Part shown: one piece after another, positions 54,114-63,146 of the stretch | Layout: each line of letters begins with the position of its first letter | Position numbering within the stretch: position 1 is the stretch's first letter | NCBI RefSeq assembly: GCF_005502745.1 | Contig: NZ_SCNL01000001.1 | Span: 372,001 to 436,000 of the forward strand | DNA length: 64,000 nucleotides | Reading direction: 5' to 3' | DNA from: Sphingomonas sp. 3P27F8 | Lineage (GTDB): Bacteria; Pseudomonadota; Alphaproteobacteria; Sphingomonadales; Sphingomonadaceae | Position numbers and translations under genes: made by a program | The notes under the pieces: generated by a model | What the model was told of the DNA's origin: nothing | Seen by the model: the letters and a program-made list of their open reading frames with translations, nothing else | Database searches by the model: none

Positions 54114-56504
54114 TCAGGGCACATGCGCATGATCTGCGGTAATCCCGGCTAGCCCGGTGAATAGCGGCACCAGAATGCGCGAGATCTCGCGGTCTGATCG
54201 GACCGCTGCATAGAGCGCGGGCGCGGCGTCGCGCATCATCACGACATGCCTGGCAATGAGGCCGGCATGCTGGACATTATTCAGCGCGAGTGGTGCCCAC
54301 ATCGGTGCGCCGTCGGCGAGCCAGCCATGGAGGTGACGGTCGATGTCGGGCCGGAACCATAGGGCGGGCACGAACAGCTGCGCGCTTGGCACGAGGCCGG
54401 GAAGCAAGGCGTCGCCGGTGAGCACTGCCGCCAGCGGCGCATCCTCCGAACGAATCTTCCCATCCTTGCTCGTCGTCCAGGTCCGCGCCCTGTCGATGAG
54501 CGCTCGTAGATGCACGCCGAGAGCCCCCATATTCGCGATCAGTGGCGACAGGTTGCGCCGGATTGAGTCCCCGGTGCTCTTCTTGCTGTCCGGAGTGTGG
54601 CGAGTGAACAGATCATCGGCGCGATTGAGCTCGATCATCCCCGTGGCGGCGACCACAGCGTCATCGGATGGCCATTCGTCGATCATGCCCGTTTCATCGA
54701 CGTCGATCGACTTCAGCATCGAGCGCAGCAGTTCGCGGTTCGCAGCGCTTGGGGCGCCTGCCATGGCGGAAACAGTACGATGGAGTTCCTTCTCGTCGAA
54801 TTCTGCCGTCATGGCTATGTCAAGCCCGAACCGCGGACCGCGAGCGTGGCCGGGAAAGATGTCGAACAGCGCGACGCGAAGCAGATCGATGAGTGTCAGC
54901 CCCATGTAGCGGGGCAGGTCCGTATCATAGTCGGTGATCGAATAGACCGGCTTGCCGCGCTCGGCGTCGGAAACCGTATTCGCCGTAGACGCATCGTTGA
55001 GACTGATGCGAAGATGCCATTCGGTGCTTCCCGCGACGGCAACAGGGATGGGGTGCAGGACGTCGAAGCTGCGGCCGCCGAGATATGCCTGCACCATGTG
55101 ATGCGAATGCGCGCCCTCGGCGATGAGAAAGCCGGCGCGAGTGCGGGCCTGTACGGCGGCGTGAACGGCGGCGGGCGTGCCGCACGCCGCGAGACCCTCA
55201 TTCGTATCGAGGCGCGGGGCGCCTTGTCGTTCATAGAGGCGCCGCATCAGCTCGAGTGCGATCTCGCGCGCGCGGGCTGCTTCGAACAGCTGGGCGATCG
55301 CGCCGAGTGGGCCGGCGAAGGTCAGCGGGAACGCTTCCGACGGTGCTGCCATCCATGGCAGGACGCGGTAGAGCCGGTCGAGCCGCCGGGTCACGATGAG
55401 TTTGTAGATGAGGTCCGTGCGGATACAATCGAGCAACGCTAGTCGCGCTGCGCGATCGGTCAGTCCGAGGCGGCCAAGGCCGATCCGAGTCGCGATGGGC
55501 CATGCCGTGTGCTCGAGCGTATTGCCGAGGCCGGCGCAGATGAGCCGGTCCAACCCGGCGTTTGCGGCGCTCAACCCGGCCTCGATATCGGCATGCCTGG
55601 CGGGCGCCCTTGCAACCTTTGCCTTCGTCTTCAGCACGTGTACCAGTCGGCGGATGCGCTCACCGATCGCCTCGCTGGCAACGGTGAACATCGCCGTTGC
55701 CTGGATGATCCGGCGTGCGACCTCCAGGGCGCCGCCGATCCGCGCGCGTTCAGCTTTGGCCGTCGCGGCGCGATCGGCTTCCGATATTCGGGCGCAGTAA
55801 AGCTCCAGGTCGGCCACCAGCAGGGCGCGGGCCTCCTTCACGGCATTGCGGTGCCGGATGGTGTGCACCTCGCCGGACGTGATTGCTTCGTCGCAAATCC
55901 GATCGAACGCCGCAATGAGATCGATCAGCGCATGGCCGACCGGAACCGCACCGCTCGCGGTCGCAAGCCCGAGCACCTCCTGCGCTTGATCATGTGCAAC
56001 CCACATGGCGCGGACGGCGGCTGCGGCCTGACGCTCCGCCATGCTGAGGGCTCCTTCCGCGCCGCCACGCTTCAGCCGGTCGAGAAAGTCGACCGCCCAG
56101 CCGATCTGCCATCCGGCGAGCTTCCAAAGGGCGGCGGGTGCGTAGCGAAACCCGGTGACGTCGTAGAGCCACGACAGGATGGCATCGCGGCTCTGGGCCT
56201 GCGCGATGGATGCGGCCGCGTCGGCGCTGCCGGCTACGGGACCGCATCGATCGAGATACGCGGTGATCTCAGGTTCGCGCGTGCCGACAATCGCGGCCCC
56301 AGGCCACGAGACGGGGTCGGCACCAAGTTCACGATGCGGAAGCAGCGCCAGCTTGAGATTGGTACCCGGCGCGACCTTGGCGATCTGATCGTCCGATGCC
56401 GTGCCATCGGCTCGCAACACCCCAGGGAGCGTGATCCCGGAGCGATGAGCAAGCCCTTCGATATCTGTGCGGCTGTCACGATCGAATGCGCGGTCCGGCG
56501 TCAT
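54114..56504 (-). CDS. Large hypothetical protein (796 aa)
   Basis: A mostly helical, soluble protein. No Walker, protease or nuclease motif is apparent to me. Long arginine/alanine-rich helices fill residues about 190-340; the C-terminal third contains DYDTDLPRYMGLTLIDLL and acidic TAEFDEKEL stretches. It overlaps the upstream 97-aa gene by 4 bases. Its size and central place suggest an important element function, but none can be assigned. Confidence 0.75.
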   Translation of the reverse strand: MTPDRAFDRDSRTDIEGLAHRSGITLPGVLRADGTASDDQIAKVAPGTNLKLALLPHRELGADPVSWPGAAIVGTREPEITAYLDRCGPVAGSADAAASIAQAQSRDAILSWLYDVTGFRYAPAALWKLAGWQIGWAVDFLDRLKRGGAEGALSMAERQAAAAVRAMWVAHDQAQEVLGLATASGAVPVGHALIDLIAAFDRICDEAITSGEVHTIRHRNAVKEARALLVADLELYCARISEADRAATAKAERARIGGALEVARRIIQATAMFTVASEAIGERIRRLVHVLKTKAKVARAPARHADIEAGLSAANAGLDRLICAGLGNTLEHTAWPIATRIGLGRLGLTDRAARLALLDCIRTDLIYKLIVTRRLDRLYRVLPWMAAPSEAFPLTFAGPLGAIAQLFEAARAREIALELMRRLYERQGAPRLDTNEGLAACGTPAAVHAAVQARTRAGFLIAEGAHSHHMVQAYLGGRSFDVLHPIPVAVAGSTEWHLRISLNDASTANTVSDAERGKPVYSITDYDTDLPRYMGLTLIDLLRVALFDIFPGHARGPRFGLDIAMTAEFDEKELHRTVSAMAGAPSAANRELLRSMLKSIDVDETGMIDEWPSDDAVVAATGMIELNRADDLFTRHTPDSKKSTGDSIRRNLSPLIANMGALGVHLRALIDRARTWTTSKDGKIRSEDAPLAAVLTGDALLPGLVPSAQLFVPALWFRPDIDRHLHGWLADGAPMWAPLALNNVQHAGLIARHVVMMRDAAPALYAAVRSDREISRILVPLFTGLAGITADHAHVP

Positions 56505-56794
56505 GGCGCACCGCCTTCACGCAGCTGCTGAACCAGCACCCAGCCGGCCAGGATATTCTCACGGCTCTTCTCGGCGCCATCCCACTGATCGACGATCGCG
56601 CGGAGGTCTTGATAGCGGTTGTAGAGCTTCACGATCTCCTCCTCCCGCGAAACGAGGAGATCGGGACGCGTGGCGTCGAACCCGGCATAGACCTTATCGA
56701 GCATCCGCGCGGTATTCGCGAGATCGTTGCGATACAGCGTGATGTCAGTGACCGTGCGCTCCGCGCCGTCGATCGTGATGTTGATCGCAGTCAT
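56501..56794 (-). CDS. Small hypothetical protein
   Basis: 97 aa, starting with a beta hairpin (INITIDGAERTVTDITLY) and continuing as helices (LVSREEEIVKLYNRYQDLRA). It overlaps both neighbours by 4 bases (ATGA), so it is translated as part of a three-gene operon. No family recognised. Confidence 0.72.
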   Translation of the reverse strand: MTAINITIDGAERTVTDITLYRNDLANTARMLDKVYAGFDATRPDLLVSREEEIVKLYNRYQDLRAIVDQWDGAEKSRENILAGWVLVQQLREGGAP

Positions 56795-57672
56795 TCTTCC
56801 TCCTCCCTGGTAAAGCGGATGTTGGCGTCATGGTCGTCGAGCCAGCCGGCGGCGTGGCCGCGCGTGCGCTCCGTCGGCACCGCGATGTTCTTCGCGCGGG
56901 CCGTCGTGACCGCGAGGTGGCCCTGCCGCGACAGCGGCGGTTTCCAGCGCCACCGGCGATCGGGCGTCGCGGCCTGGTGCGCAGCGAAGCGGCGGCAGTC
57001 GTCCCGATAGCGGGTCTCGGCATCATCGTGGAGCGCTGCGGCGCCGATCCGGGCGAGGCGCTGTCCGCCCATATCGATGACGGCAGGCAGCATGGCGCCG
57101 AACCGCTGGTCCAACTGGTTGACCGCGGCATTCTCGAACCCGCGCTTGAGCGTGGCGGTCGATAGCGCGAAGAGCCCGCGATGCGCGGCGGCGTGATCCG
57201 GCCTCAGCCCGAACGCTTTCGCCGGCTGGCCGAGCCCGAGCTTGGGGTGCTTGAGCCAGTAGCCCTCGATGGCGCCTCGCTTGAGGAGATGAGATTGCTC
57301 GCACCACGCGAAGCCCGCGACCTCGAGCATCGCGTCAGCCTCGCAGGCATGGCGCAGGCGAACCAGCAGGCAGGCGGGATCGTCGCCGGGGTCGGCCGGT
57401 GCTTTCTCCAGGCGGTCGAGCGCCTCGCGCCAGTCGAGGTCGTAGAACCCAGCGACGGCGAGGATGTGCGCGGATCCGAACCCCTTGTCGGCGAGCATCC
57501 CGCCGTGAACATAGGCCGGATAGTTCGGGTGGTAGCCAAGCGACGCGAACTCGGCGTCGAGCGCGACGATCCGATCCAGCGCGGTCTGACGGCTTGCAGC
57601 CAGGTGGGCGATGTCGCGATCAATCGCCGCGAGCAAGTCGCGGGCGTCGGCGGGCGTAGCGTGGTCGGATAT
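56791..57672 (-). CDS. Hypothetical protein with unusual start region
   Basis: 293 aa if translation begins at the ATA at 57672. That codon has GGAG eight bases upstream (57681-57684) and lies 45 bases after the 15-base motif. No ATG or GTG exists between the motif and this point in frame. Upstream in-frame starts (for example GTG 57882) would place the motif inside the coding region. The body is helical and tryptophan-rich at the C-terminus (RWRWKPPLSRQGHLA, AAGWLDDHDANIRF). No family recognised. Confidence 0.65.
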   Translation of the reverse strand: MSDHATPADARDLLAAIDRDIAHLAASRQTALDRIVALDAEFASLGYHPNYPAYVHGGMLADKGFGSAHILAVAGFYDLDWREALDRLEKAPADPGDDPACLLVRLRHACEADAMLEVAGFAWCEQSHLLKRGAIEGYWLKHPKLGLGQPAKAFGLRPDHAAAHRGLFALSTATLKRGFENAAVNQLDQRFGAMLPAVIDMGGQRLARIGAAALHDDAETRYRDDCRRFAAHQAATPDRRWRWKPPLSRQGHLAVTTARAKNIAVPTERTRGHAAGWLDDHDANIRFTREEEE

Positions 57673-57717
57673 GACGAAATCTCCTTCGAGATTCGTCTTC
57701 GACGCTGCGGGTTTTGG

Positions 57718-57732
57718 TAGCGATGTAAGTCC
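57718..57732 (-). promoter_or_regulatory. Element-specific 15-base motif, copy 3
   Basis: GGACTTACATCGCTA on the minus strand ahead of the leftward operon 57672-54114. Confidence 0.8.
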
Positions 57733-57943
57733 GGCCGCGGGCATTCGCCGGGCGGCCGTTCGTGGCGGTCCTGCCAAATAGTGATGCGTGATCATCGGGC
57801 GGCCCGGCTCCTGTGCCGGACGGGGTTGCCCAACCCCGAGCTTATGGGAGATGGTCCGGCTCGTGCACAGGTGAATCTTCACCGCACGTCATTTTTCGGT
57901 CGCGACCGCGACTTGAATGCCGTGACGAAGCTGTCGAGAAGCC

Positions 57944-57954
57944 GGACTTACATG
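57944..57954 (+). promoter_or_regulatory. Partial copy of the 15-base motif facing the relaxase
   Basis: GGACTTACAT, the first ten bases of the motif, on the plus strand 202 bases before the relaxase ATG. With copy 3 it forms a divergent pair. Confidence 0.45.
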
Positions 57955-57971
57955 GGTTGAATCCGCTCGAT

Positions 57972-58098
57972 CGGCCAGACTGGCCGGCATGGACCGTTGT
58001 CATCACTCGTTGGCCGACCATCGACCGTGTCGCCCGGCGAAGACGTATGCATCGGCGTGGATGGAGGTGGCGGCTCGTTTCGGTTCGATAACGAACCG
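57972..58098 (+). other. Gene-free region with two hairpins before the relaxase (oriT candidate)
   Basis: The 484-bp gap 57673-58156 has no convincing gene. It holds motif copies at both sides and two perfect inverted repeats: CGGCCA/TGGCCG (57972-57986) and CGGTTCG/CGAACCG with an ATAA loop (58081-58098). Inverted repeats just upstream of a MobA/MobL relaxase gene are where origins of transfer are often found. I see no recognisable nic consensus. Confidence 0.35.
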
Positions 58099-58156
58099 CC
58101 GTGGGCAGACACGTAATGGGAGCGGGGTTTCAGATTTAGGGCGGGGGGCGCATTAA

Positions 58157-61100
58157 ATGAATTCGCCTTCGTCGAATTCGGGCGGCTCCGCCGGCCCTGT
58201 TCCACCCCCGCCCCCGATAGAAGTGTTCGTCGTCCTGCCGGACGGCAGTTGCACCCCTGCAACCTCGGCTACGCTCAAAATCGTGCTTCGCCAGGCTCGC
58301 TCGGAAGCGACCAAACAGCGCCGGTTGGCGGCCAAGGAGAAAGCCGACGAGTTGCAGCGCAACCTCGAAGATCGCGCGGCGGCCAGGCGGTTTCTGCAGG
58401 AGCTTGCCGAGATTGATCGCGAGAGTCGCCGGATGGCGGCAACACTGCGTGCCAAGGTCAAGGCCGACCGGCCGGCACCGCAGACATCAGACGTCGTGAA
58501 GCGCGTCACGATGCCGCCGTCGCGCAAGCCGATCTCGATGACGACGATCCCGTCGTCTTGGGTGATCGACGATTTCGGAATGCGCGGCGTTCACTACAGC
58601 CAAAGCTATATCGGGCGGAAATCGCCCGGCTTCTATCGTGGTGCCGCGCGAGACCGCTGGCTCTACGAAGCACGCGATGAGGCCGTGCTACGTGACGCCG
58701 AGGGCGAGCCGATCATCATCGCCAATCTCGGCGACGACCTCGATGAAATTAGCGCCGCGTGGCAGGCGATCGAAGATGCGACAACACGCAAGAACGGCAA
58801 GATCCAGATCCGCCTCATCGTGGCGCTGGATGCTGACGCCAGCGATGCCGAAAAGGCCGCGGCGCTCAACCATTTCTGCAAGACGGTGCTCGAACCTCTG
58901 GGTCTGCCGTACAGCGCGGTGATCCATCGCGCGCCCGACGGCGGCGATAGCCGTAACGTCCATGCGCACATCCTCACCAACTTTCGTCCGACGACACGCA
59001 TCGAGCCCTATTGCTGGTCGTTCGCTGATCATGTCCGCGGCGAGCTCGACGGCCGCGACGGGGTGCAGATGCTGCGGCATTTGTGGGCGCATTCGATGTC
59101 GGAAGCCGCGGAAAAGGCGCAGCGTAATATGCGCTACACGGGTTTGGGTTACGGTGCGCGCGGCCTCAACCTCGAGGCTGGCGAGCACCTCAATGAGGCC
59201 AGGAGCGCGATGGCTCGCCGCGGCAAGACCGTGTGGGCTTACGAGCGCAACCGGATCAAGAACGCGCGCAATGCGCTGCGCCGGTCGATCCACGACGCCG
59301 ACAAGAAGATCGCTGCGCTTACGCAGTTGCGTGACGCCGCCATCGCGGAGATGCGGGCGCGGGAGGCTGAAGCGAGAGCGCCGCGAAAGCTCGTGCACGC
59401 GAATGCTCCTCGCGTCCATATGCCGCTGATCGCGGCACCTGCTTCCAATTCCACGCAATCGCCGCGCCTCACAGCCTCCCAGCCCGAGTCATTCGCGAAT
59501 CGTCTCAGCGCCGCTACAGTCGCGCCGACTGCGCCGCCTCCGATGATCCAAGACGCGCAACACGTTGGGAAGCGGCCGCTCCGGACTGCTGCCGGGCGAT
59601 CAGCCACGCCGTCGATCCCGCTCATTGTGCCCAAGGACTTGCGGCAACCGTCCAGCATGGCTGCTGCAGGCCGCGAGATCGAAATGACGCGGGTGAGTGC
59701 CGCCCCAAGCGGTCAGCCTGTGACCGTGCGACCACCCCTGACCGCAGGTGCAGGGGGCACGCCGCGAACGACAACGCTCATTACCGCTCGGACGCTTGTG
59801 GCTACCGATAGGAAGGTTTCCAGCCAGCATTCCCACGACCGCAGGCTGTCCGTCGCCGACAAGGGAGCGCCCCCGTTTCCTCTGTTGTCACTACCCGGTG
59901 CCGCTCCAGCGCAACAGTCATCGTCTCAAGGCACCAGCCCAGCAAAAGTCCTCGAACCGTCAATAACAGCAGAGGCGCACATCACGCCGCTTGCGTCGCG
60001 GATGGGGGTAGACGGTGATGATGAGACGGTAATGCGGACGCGCAATTTGCTTGCCGCTCTGAACACCTGGCGTGAAGCCGATCGCGGCGTATCGCTCGTC
60101 GCGCCGGGTGCGGCTGGGCCGAAGAAAACGCGGGATTCGGAAGACCGGCGAGGCGATGCGGCTCATGGGTTGGGCACGCCGAACCCTGCGGCCGTGCCGC
60201 CGGCGGTTCGCACCTATCGTGGACGGCGGACGTTTGCGAAGAGTGCCGATAGGGGCCCGCAAAACACCCTCGATGTAATCCCCGATCGCGAATGGCTCGA
60301 GGATCATCCGCGCACCGAGTTCGATGATCGCGCCGTGCGGGCGCTCGAGCGTGATGAGCATCTGATCGACCGATTGCGCAGAGCGGATATCTATGTCGGC
60401 GATTTCAGGGACGGCTCGTTCGGAATCGATCCGCGCATGACCGGTGCCTTGGACGTCGATGACGACTGGCTCATGCAACGGCACGTTCAGCGCGCGCTAA
60501 GCGATTTCCGCAGCGAGCAACAGCAGGTGGTCGCCGCGCTCAGCGCAGAAGCGCAACTGCGCCCGCTGGCATTCAGCAAGACCGGCGTGCGGTTCTGGCC
60601 GAACGACCTCGACTTACAACTCAAACAGCGGGTCGATCGTTGGGCGCGGGACGAATTCTTTGGCAGCGACGTATTCGCCATCGAACTGGCGGTGCGCCAG
60701 GCCCATCGTGACAATGACGTGGCTGAGCAGCGTTCGAAGGCGCGGGCGCTTGCGAAGGCTGATGTCGCAACGATGGCGCCAGAGGACCGGCCCAAGGTGC
60801 CCCGACGCCGCAGTGATGACGGCGGCCTCGACGGTGTCCGCATCGTCGCCTTCTCCAAAAAGACGGGCAAGCCGACCAGACCACTGCTGATGCTAATACG
60901 CTATGCTGGAGAGTATCCCAACCGCATCGACGTGGCGCGCCGCTCGGGCCTTGAGGCCACAGACGATGTGCCGGAAACGATCCGGACATTACTCAAGGGA
61001 TGGCAGCACGATCCTCGCGTGCGGCAGCTTGTCGTGGCGACGGTCAGCCTGAGCCGCGCGGCGAGCCGGCCGGTCTGGCCACTAGAGCTCAGCGCCGAAA

Positions 61101-61168
61101 TGCGCGCAATCGTCACAAACGTGACGGCGCCGTCCTGGTCGCCTCAAGAGTTACACCTGTCGCGCTGA
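58157..61168 (+). CDS. MobA/MobL-type relaxase
   Basis: 1003 aa. A coiled-coil N-terminus (residues about 40-110) precedes the relaxase domain, with the histidine motif in DSRNVHAHILTNFRP (about residue 270) as in MobA/MobL (MOBQ) enzymes. A predicted helical region and a long low-complexity linker (about 410-640) follow, and the C-terminal 300 residues include ALERDEHLIDRLRRADIYVGDF. It should nick oriT and lead the strand during conjugative mobilisation. The far C-terminal domain is unrecognised. Confidence 0.82.
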   Translation: MNSPSSNSGGSAGPVPPPPPIEVFVVLPDGSCTPATSATLKIVLRQARSEATKQRRLAAKEKADELQRNLEDRAAARRFLQELAEIDRESRRMAATLRAKVKADRPAPQTSDVVKRVTMPPSRKPISMTTIPSSWVIDDFGMRGVHYSQSYIGRKSPGFYRGAARDRWLYEARDEAVLRDAEGEPIIIANLGDDLDEISAAWQAIEDATTRKNGKIQIRLIVALDADASDAEKAAALNHFCKTVLEPLGLPYSAVIHRAPDGGDSRNVHAHILTNFRPTTRIEPYCWSFADHVRGELDGRDGVQMLRHLWAHSMSEAAEKAQRNMRYTGLGYGARGLNLEAGEHLNEARSAMARRGKTVWAYERNRIKNARNALRRSIHDADKKIAALTQLRDAAIAEMRAREAEARAPRKLVHANAPRVHMPLIAAPASNSTQSPRLTASQPESFANRLSAATVAPTAPPPMIQDAQHVGKRPLRTAAGRSATPSIPLIVPKDLRQPSSMAAAGREIEMTRVSAAPSGQPVTVRPPLTAGAGGTPRTTTLITARTLVATDRKVSSQHSHDRRLSVADKGAPPFPLLSLPGAAPAQQSSSQGTSPAKVLEPSITAEAHITPLASRMGVDGDDETVMRTRNLLAALNTWREADRGVSLVAPGAAGPKKTRDSEDRRGDAAHGLGTPNPAAVPPAVRTYRGRRTFAKSADRGPQNTLDVIPDREWLEDHPRTEFDDRAVRALERDEHLIDRLRRADIYVGDFRDGSFGIDPRMTGALDVDDDWLMQRHVQRALSDFRSEQQQVVAALSAEAQLRPLAFSKTGVRFWPNDLDLQLKQRVDRWARDEFFGSDVFAIELAVRQAHRDNDVAEQRSKARALAKADVATMAPEDRPKVPRRRSDDGGLDGVRIVAFSKKTGKPTRPLLMLIRYAGEYPNRIDVARRSGLEATDDVPETIRTLLKGWQHDPRVRQLVVATVSLSRAASRPVWPLELSAEMRAIVTNVTAPSWSPQELHLSR

Positions 61169-61280
61169 GACATCACGCATGCGACCGGCGTGGAAAAGCG
61201 CCGGCGTCGCCGAACGCCGTACAGGTCGGCCGCGCGTGCGACGCGCGGCCAGGAAGAGAGAAACGCTGGCGCTTGGGCTT

Positions 61281-61333
61281 GAGAACTGGAGGGTGAAGGA
61301 AAAGGGCATATGGCTCTTGGCCTTCCAGTTCTC
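61281..61333 (+). repeat. Long-armed inverted repeat in the leader of the 252-aa gene
   Basis: A perfect 10-bp inverted repeat, GAGAACTGGA (61281-61290) with TCCAGTTCTC (61324-61333). It sits 17 bases before the ATG at 61351 and would form a stem-loop just ahead of the AAGGAGA ribosome binding site. Confidence 0.6.
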
Positions 61334-61350
61334 CTGCCAAGGAGACTGTC

Positions 61351-62109
61351 ATGAAATCTCAAATCTTGCCGCCTGTGATCCAGGCGGTTGGTATCGCCTG
61401 CGTACCCGTCGACGACATGCCGCCGGGCACCACGCTCGCGCGCAAGCCAGTGGCGGCGGCGATCGTCACGCTCGTCGAGCGCGACGACGGACACCGCGAC
61501 GTTGCGATCAACTGCGTGACCGACGCCCGCGACATGGAATTCCCGCTGCCGGTGCTCGTCAACGACGCGCTGATCGCGGGCGTGCCGATCATCATTACCG
61601 AGGCGGATTGTGACGTCCTGGCCATCGATGCGACCTCCCGACGGTTCTTCAGCGAGCCTACGATCGGTGTGCTGGCCAAGGGACAGACGCTGATCGATCC
61701 GGTGGCGATGTTCGGTGCAGGGCATGACGAGGCGGCTCTGTGCCGGCGGCTGGGGATTCCGGCCAACCTCGTCCTCGACAGCGATGTGGCGCGGTATTGG
61801 AATCGCGATGCGCCGTTGGCGGTCGAGGACGTGGCGTTGGCCGCCGCCGTGTCGCGGGTGATCTTGTGGGCGCACGGCGCTTCATTTCTGCGTGGGTTTC
61901 CGGATGCGTTTTTCGAAACGCTCCTGCCGCTTCGTTTACGGCTGCTCGACATCGAGATCGAACGGCCCGGACTGAAGCCCCTGCTCGCCTCGCGCCCGTT
62001 CCATCGGGCGGCGTCATTCGCCAGCTATTACCGCGACTATTGCGTGAGGCGCGATGCGGGTGACGAGAGTCGATGGCTGACCTTCGAGGACGGCCAATCC
62101 TACGTCTGA
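61351..62109 (+). CDS. Hypothetical protein of the mobilisation module
   Basis: 252 aa, preceded by AAGGAGA. Alpha/beta composition with segments IIITEADCDVLAIDATSRRFF and EAALCRRLGIPANLVLDSD. No known motif could be assigned. It lies in a rightward series with the relaxase and exonuclease. Confidence 0.7.
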   Translation: MKSQILPPVIQAVGIACVPVDDMPPGTTLARKPVAAAIVTLVERDDGHRDVAINCVTDARDMEFPLPVLVNDALIAGVPIIITEADCDVLAIDATSRRFFSEPTIGVLAKGQTLIDPVAMFGAGHDEAALCRRLGIPANLVLDSDVARYWNRDAPLAVEDVALAAAVSRVILWAHGASFLRGFPDAFFETLLPLRLRLLDIEIERPGLKPLLASRPFHRAASFASYYRDYCVRRDAGDESRWLTFEDGQSYV

Positions 62110-62133
62110 CATCCAACTTCATCAGTCACCCTC

Positions 62134-62163
62134 GACACGGCCCCGTTTCGGCGGGGCTGTGTC
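62134..62163 (+). terminator. GC-rich hairpin between the 252-aa and exonuclease genes
   Basis: A 12-bp stem with one G-T pair (62134-62145 with 62152-62163) and loop TTTCGG, 16 bases before the exonuclease ATG. It may attenuate or insulate transcription; only three T follow. Confidence 0.5.
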
Positions 62164-62179
62164 GTTTAGGAGAACGACC

Positions 62180-63058
62180 ATGCACGACTGGCTGTCGCCT
62201 GACGCCGAGCGCGCTGCTGCGATCCTCGAAGCGCACCCCGACTATCGCGTCCTGCGATCCTTGCCGCCGTTAGATCTGGTGCCCCTGCCCGAACCGGAGG
62301 GAAAACTCCGCACCGCCGCGATCCTCGACACCGAGACCACCTCGCTCGACCCTGCCACCGGGCACATCATCGAGCTCGCGATCTGCCAGGTCAAATTCGA
62401 TGCGCGTGGGCGCATCGTCGCGATCGGGCCGGCTCACGATTGGCTGGAAGATCCGGGCTATCCGTTACCGCGCGAGATCGTGCGGCTGACCAAGCTCACC
62501 GATGCGGATCTGGCAGGTCAGCGTATCGATGACGTAGCGGCGTTAGACTTGCTGTCGAATGCCGATCTGATCGTCGCGCATAACGCCAGTTTTGATGCCG
62601 TTTGGATCGAACGCCGGTATCCGGCGGTCGCCGGCAAACCGTGGTGCTGCTCGCTCAAGGACATCGATTGGCGTGGCTTTGGCTATGAAGGGCGTCAGCT
62701 CGGCGCGCTTCTGGCTGAGGTGGCTGGGTTCTTCAATGCACGCCACCGGGCAGATGCCGATGTCGCCGCCCTGGTCGCATTGCTCATCGCGATGTTGCCC
62801 TCGGGGCGCACGGCGTGCAGCGAGATGATCCTGTCCGCGCAGCGTCCGACCGTCCGCATCACGGCCGATGGCGCCCCGTTCGAGGTCAAGGACCGGCTCA
62901 AGGCGCGTGGCTATCGCTGGGATCCGACCATCCGCCGCTGGTGGAGCGAGGTGGCCGTTACGAACGCCGACGAAGAACAAGCCTGGCTGGCCGCCGAAGC
63001 GGCCTGCCACAATCCGACGATCGAGCCCCTCACCTGGCACCGACGCCACCGCGCCTGA
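62180..63058 (+). CDS. DnaQ-like 3'-5' exonuclease
   Basis: 292 aa. Exo motifs: LDTETTSL (ExoI), VAHNASFDAVW (ExoII) and HRADADVAAL (ExoIII with the HxxxxD pattern), so the two-metal site looks complete. A C-terminal domain of about 80 residues (VKDRLKARGYRWDPTIRRWW) is typical of exonucleases on plasmids and conjugative elements. TAGGAGA precedes the chosen ATG. It may process element or host DNA during transfer. Confidence 0.87.
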   Translation: MHDWLSPDAERAAAILEAHPDYRVLRSLPPLDLVPLPEPEGKLRTAAILDTETTSLDPATGHIIELAICQVKFDARGRIVAIGPAHDWLEDPGYPLPREIVRLTKLTDADLAGQRIDDVAALDLLSNADLIVAHNASFDAVWIERRYPAVAGKPWCCSLKDIDWRGFGYEGRQLGALLAEVAGFFNARHRADADVAALVALLIAMLPSGRTACSEMILSAQRPTVRITADGAPFEVKDRLKARGYRWDPTIRRWWSEVAVTNADEEQAWLAAEAACHNPTIEPLTWHRRHRA

Positions 63059-63146
63059 CCACCGAAACCATCACTTTTCACAAAATCCCGCAGCCACGCC
63101 CGCGGGAATCGCCGCGACGTGCGGCTATCACCCAAGGAGAAGACCT

